Below the pieces are notes generated by a model. The model saw only the letters and a program-made list of their open reading frames with translations. It did no database searches and was not told where the DNA came from. The translations under genes and the position numbers were made by a program. A stretch of DNA of 64,000 bases from Brienomyrus brachyistius (taxonomy: Eukaryota; Chordata; Actinopteri; Osteoglossiformes; Mormyridae): NCBI RefSeq assembly GCF_023856365.1, contig NC_064541.1, positions 20,107,214-20,171,213 on the forward strand. The letters are read 5' to 3'. Every line of letters begins with the position of its first letter. Within the stretch, counting starts at the first letter, position 1. Of the stretch, positions 1 through 10,300 are shown one piece after another.

Positions 1-2118
1 CATTCCTGCTGGAGCTACAGTGCGACATTCATGACAACACAGACATGACAAAGGCAGGGTCATGCAATAATTTACATGCAAAAACATTCCTGTACAAACA
101 TCAATAGCCTAAGGGGCCGGAAAGCTGAGACCTTTACCTGCTGTATGTTTTCTATCCAGCATAAAAACACTCCACACAAGCGTGTGTAGAATTCATGGGA
201 GGGGTGGGAGCGGTTCACCACCATGCTGGAGGCTGGGTGGATGCAGTGTGTTTGGAACATGTCTTGCATTTGGCATAAAGAGGTATGGATGATAGGTTCG
301 GGCATCCATATCAGCGTCTGCAGAATCTTCCGGACCATGGAGCTGCGGTTCCCATAACTGACGTTGATGCAGCTGGCCAGGACACTCTCGATGCTGCCCA
401 GGCTCAACATCATAAGGGGCCATGACCCCCCCCCCCCCCCCCAAATGATCCATCATTTCCCCCGAATGCCAAACACCAAGGATGTTTGATGTCAGATTGA
501 TTATCATACCCCCCCCCCCCACCCCTCGACAACTTTTAACGCCACTGCTTAATACAAGAAAATCTCAATTAAAACAATCAGTGCCCCCCCCCCCCAAATT
601 GTTTCCCCTGAACCCCAAGCACTTCCATGCAAACCTTGGTGTCCCTGCAGAATTTGGTGAGGATGGGTGGGGGCTTGTGACCCTCTTCAGTTGTTATAGG
701 AAGTACAGGCTGGACTGGAGCCCCTTGATCGGGGAGCTGGGGTTGGTTGACCAGGTGAAGTCTTCCAAGCACACCTAGAAACATGGTCAATCCATTGTGG
801 AGTTACTGATCCTCATAGGAGAGAGGCCAGGCCAGGACATGCTGAAGATGCCAATCATCTCCTTGTGTTATTAACATTCATTTGCTGTTCCAGCAGCAAT
901 ATGTCAATTGTTATTTCATCATTGCCACCTATCACTCAGACTACTGTCAGTGTTATACACGAAACTGATGAACAAATCAGTGTATCGGGTTTTCATTGAT
1001 GTGGTACTTACTATGGTCTATAGATACACAAAGAAATATGAGAACATGAGAAGCAATTGGTACTGCAGATATGGATAAATGTAGGACAATTCACTTAATG
1101 AATTGATATGTGAAACTCTAGGTTTTCACCTGTAAAAGCCTACTGATTGTAGTTAATTGTAGGAAAGTTAGAATTTTTATTGTCGGGGCAATCCCGCATT
1201 CAAATGTATCAAACAGATAAGATGGTGAGCAAAAATGTGGACTGTCTAGCGGAGCGCTTGGAGGGATAAGATCATCTAGTGGCTACTAGAGGTATTTAAA
1301 CTATCTATTACCGCATACAACTGATTGTCTACATAGCGTAATCTGGATCACAAGGCAGCTTGAACTTACACATTTTCACATGACAACAGCAACCTGCATC
1401 TACAAGTTGTGCCAGAATATTTTTTTCTCCGACCGTATCTTGCTTCCTAAGTAAACAAAAGTTCATGCTAGTCCATCCTTATTCGCTAAGAGGATAGAGG
1501 CTTAATTAGCTTGTTTGTTTTTTTTTCGGCTAATGTTTTCTGTTTAAGACTCATGTGGGTAGGGGGTGGCATGGTGGTGTACACATGAACGTGTGTTTTA
1601 CACATTCAAATTAAAAGTTAATACCTGAATCTCCTGAGTAAAATGCAATTAAGATCACTGGGTACTTTTCTTATGTTCCTCAGCTAAACTTAAAAAGGAT
1701 ATTTAATACATTTCATCTTTCACAACATCAGAAGGTGACCCCTTGTTTGCATTCCTGTTTGACATTAAAATAGAACTGAATCTATTGTGCTATCTTTCAT
1801 GCAGAGAACGAGACACATTCTTGAACTTGTGCCTACTAGTATGGCCCTAAAGACATAGAATCTTAACTGTAATTTGTGTCTGCAGAGATGGTCTTAGGTG
1901 CAACACATACTGTAAAATACGCAATGTTCTCTACGCCAGTCAGCAATGACATTAAAACCACTGACAGGTGACGTGAATAACACTGATTATCTCATTACAA
2001 TGACACCTGTCAGTTGTTGAAGTTGATATGTCAGAAAAATGGGCAAGGTAAGGATCTGAGGGATTCTGACAAGGGCCAAATCGTGATGGATAGATGACTG
2101 GGTTCTAGCATAATGTAC
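1..2118. other. 5' flank, no supported gene
   Basis: I see no gene I can support here. Poly-C runs lie near 426-440, 509-520 and 583-595. Short minus-strand ORFs at 72-413 and 193-522 and both-strand ORFs near 480-790 have no domain I recognise and no clear splice context. The rest is AT-rich non-coding sequence. Confidence 0.5.
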
Positions 2119-2215
2119 CTGAATATTGATTAGCACGGCACTGCCTTGATATGGACAGTAGGTGAAAGGACAGCTGCGATTCCAGCTGCAAGAGACACAT
2201 GACAATGCGGTAGAA
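2119..2215 (+). promoter_or_regulatory. Relic of the ABCB promoter block
   Basis: This stretch aligns with the block just upstream of the TATA box of the three ABCB genes (5145-5235, 26670-26765, 52507-52600). Shared pieces include an ATTAGCAYGGC core, GTAGGTGAARGGACAGCT, then AAGAGACACA and GACAAT. It is more diverged than the other three and is followed by no TATA box and no exon. It may be the remains of an older, lost array member, or a fourth copy of a dispersed element from which the promoter arose. Confidence 0.55.
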
Positions 2216-2404
2216 AATTGCAAAAGTTTTGCATAACATGAAAAAGGAACTTCAAACAAAAAAATCACATCCGCAAATGAACATGCATACCTGCTCTCGT
2301 TAGAACAGGGTGACTGGGATCTTTTGACCAGTTTGACCAAATTGGACAATAGCTACACACCCTAAAGAACATTGCCTGAGAGTATATTTTTGGATGACTG
2401 AAGT

Positions 2405-3958
2405 ACAGAGGTGCTTGAAAGTTTGTGAACCCTATAGAATTGTCTACATTTCTGCATAAATATGACCTGAAGCATCATCAGATTTTCACACGAGTCCTCA
2501 AAGTAGATAAAGAAAACCCAGTTAAACAAATGAGAGAAAAAAATTTCATTTGGTCATTTATTTATTGAGGAAAATGATTCGATATTACATATCTGTCAGT
2601 GGAAAAAAGTATGCAAAGGATTAGCAGGTAATTTGAAGGTGAAATTAGTCAGGTGTCTTCAATCAGTGGGATGACAATCAGGTGTGTGGGCACCCAGTGT
2701 TATTTAAAGAACACGAAGCTACCAAAGTGTTAACATTTGTTTGTGGAAGTGAATCAACAAAGGAGATTACTGAGGACCTCAGAAAAGGGGCTGTTGATGC
2801 TCAACAGGCTGGAAAAGGTTACAAAACCATCCCTAAAGAGTTTGGACTCCACCAATCCACAGTAAGACCGATTGTGTACAAATGGAGGAAATTTAAGACC
2901 ATTGTTACCCTCCCCAGGAGTGACTAACCAACTAAGATCAGTCTAAGAGCAAAGCGTGTAATAGTCGGCTAGGTCACAAAGGACCCCAGAGGTCACTGCT
3001 AAGCAACTGAAGGCCTCTCTTGCACTGGCTAATGTTAATGTTCATGAGTCCAGCATCAGGAGAACACTGAATAACAATGGTTTTCATGGCAGGGTTGCAA
3101 GGAGAAAGCCACTGGTCTCCACAAAGAACTTTGCAGATGAACGGCAGTTTGCTAAAGGTCAGATGGACAAGCAAGGAGGCTACTGGAAAGATTTCTCGGG
3201 GATGGATGAGACCAAAATAGAACTTTTTGGTTTGAATGAGAAGTGTCATGTTTAGAGACAGGACAACAGTGAATTCCAGCATAAGAACCTTATCCCATCT
3301 ATGAAACATGGTGGTAATAGTATGATGGTTTGGGCCTGTTTTGCTGCATCTGGGCTGGGACAGTTTGCCATCATTGATGGAACAATGAATTCTGAATTTT
3401 ACCAGCAAATACTAAAGGAAAATGTCATCTGTCCATGAACTGAATCTCAAGAGACAGTGGGTCATGCAGTAAGATAACGATCCTATGCATACAAGTCATT
3501 CTACCAAAGAATGGTTAAGGAAGAATAAAGTTAATGTTTTGGAATGGCCTAATCAAAGTCCTGACCTTAATCCAATTGAGATGTTGTGGAAGGACCTGTA
3601 GTGAGCAGTTCATGCGAGGAAACCCACCAATATTCCAGAGCTGAGGCTGTTCTGTAAGGAGGAATGGACAAAAATTCCTCCAAGCCAATGTGCAGGACTG
3701 ATCAACAGTTACCGGATACGTTTAGTTGCAGTTATTGCTGCAAAAGGGGGTCACAGCAGGTACTGAAATGAAAAGTTCACATATTTTTGCCACTGACAGA
3801 TATGTAATATTGGATCATTTCCCCCAATAAATAATTGACCAAGTGAAATATTTTTGTCTTATTTATTCAACTGGGTTCTCTTTATCTACTTTGAGGATGT
3901 GTGTGAAAAATCTGATGATGTTTCAGGTCATAATATGCAGAAATGTGAATTATGAATT
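2405..3958 (+). mobile_element. Decayed Tc1/mariner-type DNA transposon
   Basis: The element starts next to a TA dinucleotide. A roughly 130-bp stretch at its left end (around 2430-2530) recurs inverted near 3860-3945, giving long terminal inverted repeats. The outermost bases of the right repeat are missing. A broken Tc1-type transposase reads between the repeats on the + strand. No equivalent sits upstream of genes B or C, so it belongs to this flank only. Confidence 0.85.
2740..3780 (+). pseudogene. Tc1-like transposase remnant
   Basis: The first part (to 2927) reads as the paired, helix-turn-helix DNA-binding half of Tc1 transposases, with the recognisable AGKGYKTIPKEFG stretch and a following YKWRKF motif. 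Further downstream, in another frame, come fragments of the DDE catalytic half, for example HGGNSMMVWACFAASG and, further on, a broken form of the SPDLNPIE region. Stop codons and frame changes break it in several places. No active product is expected. Confidence 0.8.
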
Positions 3959-4439
3959 ATACTAGCAGTCCATTTCACACTCACACTTAAAAACAGCACA
4001 GTCACAGGCCTATTTTGGGGAGTGGAAACGTACTGCTGAACAAAGATAATCTACTGGGCATGACAGGTATCTCTCTCTGCCGTCTTACAAACACCCCCCC
4101 CCCCCGAGTTGTGCTGCCTCAGCGAGTATGACCGGTTTGGGAAGATCCTTCAAAGGAATCCACAGAGGAAGGAAGAATGAAGCTTGGTGTGTGCTCACTT
4201 TCTAAGCACGCAAGCGAGATGTCCATCCCATTCACAATGAGAAAGGTCAAACAAGTGCACAGACTTCCAACCTTTCACCAACCCATATTACAACAGCTTT
4301 CTAAAACGAGTCCTCTATCAGTCTGCGACTTTTGAGGTGAACAGCTTGTATTAGGCAGCTTCCAAAAACACATTTTAAACTACACACTTCATATTTTTCA
4401 ATATTCATTATCAAAGTGTCTTTGGAAGTTGGTGACTGC

Positions 4440-4660
4440 CCACTTTTTTCCATATATAACCTCAACCATTTCAGGTCAAGGAAGTGGGGGGGGGGGGGGG
4501 GGGCACACCCTAGGCAAATTGCCAGTCTATCACATGCCACACACCGTCACACGCTACTCGCACTTCCGAGGCGCCCATTAGTCTATCTGTGGGAAAACGA
4601 CGAGGACAAGCAAACTCCACACACACAGCGGAGATGGGATTTGAGATTCCTTTGAGGAAT
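4440..4660 (-). repeat. Degenerate SINE-like fragment with poly-G
   Basis: After a run of about 19 G the sequence resembles a diverged form of the tRNA-SINE at 37886-38248. It shares the order of an AATTGCC piece, CACAC-rich body, GCAAACTCCACACACA and a GATTTGAG head piece. The similarity is partial, so this call is tentative. Confidence 0.35.
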
Positions 4661-5099
4661 TAAAATGAATATATGCCCAGTATATTACATATTATTATGG
4701 TGTATAAGATTCTCACCTATGAGTTACTATTTCTCTTTATATATTGCAAAATTCCATGGTAAATAATACAGTATTTAAAATGTTCATTGACTAATTTCAT
4801 TTACACTATGTTATGCGCATGGTCTAGCTAGAAATTCCAGGGCCCAAGCTTGGCGCATGGGGAGTCTTTTGTGGACTAGGATGCTAGATTTTGAGCCCCT
4901 GTAAAGTTCTGGGCCCCCTGAATTCTCCAGGGTGTCCATGCCTCTGCCACCCCCCTGGGAAAGTGAATATGAAGAATAAAACTCTGACACAAATCGATCA
5001 AATGTAATCATACAGATGTATTAAAATGACCATAAAAGGAGTGAATCGAAATCTCACGGATGAATACATATCAATTTGATGCAAGAGCAGTGACGGTTA

Positions 5100-5272
5100 A
5101 TGTCTTCAGAGTTCATATACGGTCCTCGGCTTGTTCACACCTCTTATCTAAATATTAATTAGGATGGCGCCGCCTTCATATGTAGGTTAAGGGACATTAG
5201 GGGTTTTCACGATAAGACACGACAATACGGTAGGAACGTGACGTCAGAGGACAGAGAGATATATATATATAA
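5100..5272 (+). promoter_or_regulatory. Promoter of gene A, with TATA box and CRE
   Basis: A TATATATATATAA box lies at 5260-5272. It sits about 110 bases before a good donor (GTAAGT at 5382), with the same layout as promoters B and C. Upstream are two blocks shared with B and C: a pair of AGTTCA/TGTTCA half-sites around 5112-5136, and the ATTAG...GGCGCCGCC block near 5160. Only this copy has a perfect palindromic TGACGTCA (5239-5246), the consensus for CREB/ATF binding. B and C have ATGTGTCA there. The transcription start is inferred, not seen. Confidence 0.6.
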
Positions 5273-5294
5273 CAGCCTTGTCACTTAAAACAAT

Positions 5295-5381
5295 TTCCCA
5301 ATGATGTCAAAGATTGGAAAACGACACATCAGAGGCCAATAATTCGCTACCTACAACACGAGTTATCTGTCGGCATTTTCT
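5295..5381 (+). other. Gene A non-coding leader exon (predicted)
   Basis: This is the segment from the expected start site, about 25-30 bases after the TATA box, to the GTAAGT donor at 5382. It aligns with the leader segments of B (ending 26896) and C (ending 52738), including a conserved end close to TGTCGGC(A/G)TT. It holds no ATG-led frame that continues into the gene. Its 5' end is approximate. Confidence 0.5.
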
Positions 5382-7137
5382 GTAAGTTCTTAATTTTGTT
5401 ATAGTGTTTGTTTTGCAGTAAAGCATTTTTTAGCACATGAACAGACGTTGCAGTATGTAAAATGTCAATATATCAAACACATTTCGCACTACTCGTATTA
5501 CGGCGGATTTCTTATCCGCGTTACTAACTTTATTTTTTTCAGTTTATTCGAAGTTAGTTTGATACGTAGTAAGATACGCGCCTTTAAGTTTCATGGCATC
5601 ATGTTTTTAAAAGTACAAAATGAAATTTGTGTCAGGAACAATTAATCACTGAACAAGTATTTAAATGAAAATAATTCTTGCTTTGAGAATGCCTTGTAAA
5701 TTTTCCTTATAAACTCTTTGCTAAGCAAAGCAACTTATAATGTTAATTCCTAAATTTAACATATTTCCTCACTGCTGTTACGCGTCACGCCCATACAGAC
5801 CTAGGCGGCACGTGCCCCCTCAGATATTTTAGAAGTTAGATTTTTTTTTATTGCATTGATAAGTAATTTGCAAATTGTAATTTGAAATTGTCATTTCTCA
5901 AACGCCTGCCTGCATCACACGTTTTCTCTATCGCTGTGCACTTTTAACACGCACTACAAGAGTTGCTGGTTTAATTTGAGTCGCGTACCCTTTGAGGCGG
6001 AGCGAGCGCAGCGCCTTTTTACTATCTGGACCAAACCCGGAATTGCCGACTTTGGTCGCCTGTTTAGCGTGAGATTTACAATTCGACAGTAGTTTACACA
6101 CATGTATGTAAGAGTTGTATTACCTTGTAAATAGCCTGTAGGGTTTACAAACTGCGCACTCGCTTTTGATAGTACTAATTTTAGGTTTATAATGGAATAA
6201 TATATATTTGCCGTAAAATATTGCGTGGGCGTGAGAGTCTGAAAGCGTGAGTGTCATTTCAGATGCGCGAGAGTTGGCAGCCATTAAATATTCTGGAAAT
6301 TTCTACTTTGGAAGTATATCATACACGGAGAAATAGGAACATTTATTAGTATTTAATTATTATATCTACTGGAGCCTAAACGCAGTTCGAACACATTTTC
6401 AAATGCGTAATTTTCATTCACGTTAGCGGCAACCTTACATTAATGAATACCGAGAACTATATATGTTCTTAATTTTTTAGTAAAGTACTATATTTCTAAA
6501 TTCCTTAGACATTCTTGTCCATTTAGGCTACGCTGTAGTTTGTGTGCCCCTCAAAAAAGGGATGCATAACGACCTTGTATGGGCCTTAGCAACGTACAAC
6601 TTCAGCTAACGTAACCATCCAATATCTCTCTTTATTTGCCGACTACACCCCTGGCATAGTATGTTCAACTAACAAATACCTAATCAAACTATTTAACTAA
6701 CTAATACATTAAATGAGCTGCCGGTGAAATGACAAGCAGGTGGAACGGCTGGGGGGCATGAATGTGAGAAGTACTTTGGGACCACAGTGGTATGCTCCTA
6801 GTCATCCAACAAGATGTCCGTTGCTTTTGGGAGAAAAGAAGAAATTCAAGTTACATTTTATTGCATTATTGTTTATTTGCACATATTCTTATGTGGAATC
6901 GTATTTCCTTGCTTACATACACTTACCACTTGGACATTTTCTTTGACTGCCTAAGACTTTTGCACAGTGTAGTAATAATGTACCTTGTGTAACTGCACCA
7001 CTTTCCATGTGTCACAGTCATAACCCGTGGCAAAAAATACCTGTTTTAAATTACTTTCTCCAGAGGCAGGTCTAAGATCTGACCCTTCGGGGTTAATTAT
7101 TAATGAATTATTTGCATATCTATGTTTCTTCTGTCAG
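5382..7137. other. Gene A first intron
   Basis: The intron runs from the leader donor to the acceptor before 7138. It is AT-rich and I recognise no conserved coding segment. It has little visible similarity to the first introns of B and C, whereas those two are almost the same as each other. Confidence 0.45.
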
Positions 7138-7204
7138 TTGATTTCAAGAGTTTGATGACAAAGATTAAGGAAAAAACACCATAAGAAGAACGTTCCCGGA
7201 GAAG
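7138..7204 (+). other. Gene A equivalent of the start-codon exon, ATG lost
   Basis: This exon aligns with 28394-28481 of B and 54646-54733 of C, which end with ATG TCC GGA GAA G before the donor. Here the donor and the CCGGAGAAG end are kept, but the bases aligned with ATG no longer form a start codon. The only ATG in the exon (7155) opens a nine-codon ORF that stops at 7182-7184. Gene A must therefore start further on, most simply at 7400. Confidence 0.7.
7155..7184 (+). promoter_or_regulatory. Upstream ORF in gene A leader
   Basis: A nine-codon ORF (MTKIKEKTP) with its stop lies in the leader exon, ahead of the substitute start at 7400. Genes B and C have no ATG at this place. If the leader is used as predicted, ribosomes would meet this ORF first, which usually lowers translation of the main frame. 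Confidence 0.5.
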
Positions 7205-7399
7205 GTATTTTTTTTTAATTTGATAAAACAAAAAATATACAATGATCTGAAAATGTCAATATGTATATAATATTGTAATTCTATGGGGTATAATTACATC
7301 ATACATTATATAGGGATAAGCATTTTGAAATTGACAGGAGCTGTGATTGACTGAGCATGTGTCTGTTGAAACACATGCTGATAACCCTGTTTAGTTTCT

Positions 7400-10300
7400 A
7401 TGGATGCGGTGTACGAGAATTCGTATACCAACGATGCCTTCGTGGAAGACGAAAAACGCAGGGAGGCTGAGAAGAAGGACCCCCCACCTCCGGAGGAACA
7501 GACTCCCGTGGCAAATAGGAGAGGATTGTTTAGGTAAATGCAGACGGGTAATTTTCACGGACGCAGAGCAATTCCTGACAGTCACTCTCTGCTTTGTTTG
7601 AACAGAAGAGGAAATGATCAGGTCAAAAATGATCTCATTTATTAAAAAAGAATTTTGAGGTCAACAGTCAGAATAAACCTGTCTGTTACTCACAAAGAAA
7701 TTCAAAGACAGGGTAATTTGCAGTCAGGGGTCAAAGCAAAATTTTCCTCATGGTGTCTCGCCATGGTCGTTTTTAAGTAACAGGCTATGATGCAAGCATA
7801 AGAATATAAATTGTATTGTGTCGTGGGTTAGCAGGCACAGGTGAAGGGAAAGGCTCAGGACACAGGGATGCAGGTGTGAGTACCAAGATTTTAATGAATA
7901 AGGCATGGAACAAGTGCAAGGTGTAACCCAGGACCAGGAGACCTGTGGCTCAAATCTGGGAACATGACTCAGGTTGACAAGACTTAGCCACTGGGAATGA
8001 AATCGAGAGTCTGACAGGGGAGCAGGCAAAGGGCGTACAAAATAACTGTGGCTAGTGGCAGCGGTGGCAGTCTGTATGGAGGTATTCTGTCAGCTCATGG
8101 ATGCATGATTCTCAGATAAAGACTAGGGTCTGTATGGAGGTATTCTGTCAGCTCATGGATGTATGATTCTCAGATACAGACTAGGGTGTATATGGAGGTA
8201 TTCTGTCAGCTCATGGATGTATGATTCTCAGATACAGACTAGGGTCTGTATGGAGGTATTCTGTCAGCTCATGGATGTATGATTCTCAGATACAGACTAG
8301 GGTCTGTATGGAGGTATTCTGTCAGCTCATGGATGTATGATTCTCAGATACAGACTAGGGTGTATATGGAGGTATTCTGTCAGCTCATGGATGTATGATT
8401 CTCAGATACAGACTAGGGTCTATATGGAGGTATTCTGTCAGCTCATGGATGTATGATTCTCAGATGCAGACTAGGGTCTGTATGGAGGTATTCTGTCAGC
8501 TCATGGATGTATGATTCTCAGATACAGACTAGGGTCTGTATGGAGGTATTCTGTCAGCTCATGGATGTATGATTCTCAGATGCAGACTAGGGTCTATATG
8601 GAGGTATTCTGTCAGCTCATGGATGTATGATTCTCAGATGCAGACTAGGGTCTATATGGAGGTATTCTGTCAGCTCATGGATGTATGATTCTCAGATGCA
8701 GACTAGGGTCTATATGGAGGTATTCTGTCAGGTCATGGATGTATGATTCTCAGATACAGACTAGGGTCTATATGGAGGTATTCTGTCAGCTCATGGATGT
8801 ATGATTCTCAGATACAGACTAGGGTCTGTATGGAGGTATTCTGTCAGCTCATGTATGTATGATACTCAGATACAGACTAGGGTCTGTATGGAGGTATTCT
8901 GTCAGCTCATGGATGTATGATTCTCAGATGCAGACTAGGGTCTATATGGAGGTATTCTGTCAGGTCATGCTGGTCCAGAGACCCATCAGTCGCTTTATGC
9001 TGGTGTTCCCTTCACTTAGCCATCTGCCCATATACTGCATGTATAGGTGGAGAGGAATGAGGCCTGTTTCCTTCGTTGCTTTGTAACATTCTCCTCCTTT
9101 CTTCCTCTAGAAGAAAAAGAAAGGAACCAAAGGAACCAGTGAAGCTGGTTGGATTTTTCCAATTAGTAAGCAAACAATTCTGTGGGATTCCATGAAATTA
9201 TGTGAAGCGGACTTTCCAAAAAAAAGAACCTGTGTAATATTATATTTTGTTTCCTACTTTGCCACAGTTCCGCTACGCCAAACCTCTTGATATTATTTTA
9301 ATGATTGTGGGGTTACTCTGCGCCGCAGCCAATGGGGTCGCTCTGCCACTCATGTGTGTGGTGTTTGGCCAGATGACAGACAGCTTCGTCCAGAGCAGTC
9401 GACCCTTAAACCTTTCAGGTGGGAATTTATGGGAACCTGCCTGTAGCCCACAGCTCAGATGATGTATACTTGGGTCCAGGGCTGTCACTATCAATTATAT
9501 TAATAATTGAGCAATCTATGAATTAATTTGATTACATAGAATTCATTATTCAAGTAAAGTAATGTTCCATGGACATCTTCTATTAGGATGTCCTTGCATT
9601 GAGTTCTGCAGCAGCATTTTCATTCACTTTTAATACGACATGCTACCACACAATCGAGACTTCCGGCTTTTATTCAGACCCGGATCTGCTTATGTCTCTC
9701 TTCATTCTGCCATATTGCAGAGTAAACAAGAAGGCAGATTGTGATCGATGCTTTTTAAAATTCGAGTTATTGTGACAACACTGCATGGATCAAGAATACT
9801 GATTCCAGAGTGAACCTAACATTTTTGTACGTGCCAGTCATGTACATGGAAAATACACCTGAAGGAATCTCTGCTTGAATGAGCATGCCATTGTTTTTAT
9901 ACTAAACGTGATGCCCTGTGTCTGTTGATCCTCTATCAGCCTTAGGGAATGTTACACCCAGTTATGCCAGCTCAGACAATTGTCCTACCATTCCTGGAGT
10001 AGATATTGAAACCATGATGGCCAAGTAAGTGTCCTTCATGAATCTTACTTGTACATTCACTGCTACTGTCAGGTGAAGGATCTTCACAGACGTAATATAA
10101 AACTTTGTTGCATATTCCATTCACAGTCGTGCCTATTACTTTGTGGGGATTGGAGTAGCAGTACTCATCCTTGGAACATCTCAAGTCACGCTTTTCCTGC
10201 TGGCAGCTACCAGACAGACAAAAAGGATCCGTGAGAGATACTTCCATTCAGTGATCCACCAGCAAATGGGATGGTTTGACACACATCAGATCGGAGTGCT

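Noticed and set aside
72..522. Minus-strand ORFs of 109-113 codons at the window start
   Set aside because: Two overlapping frames, no recognised domain and a poly-C run inside one of them. Could be an exon of a neighbouring gene, but nothing in the sequence decides it.
7748..8060. Possible further LTR-like block with TGTCGTGGG start and TTTTAATGAATAAGG
   Set aside because: No matching ends or target duplication found.
8070..8966. CRISPR-like appearance of the 58-bp repeats
   Set aside because: No spacers: the whole unit repeats head to tail, in a eukaryotic intron.
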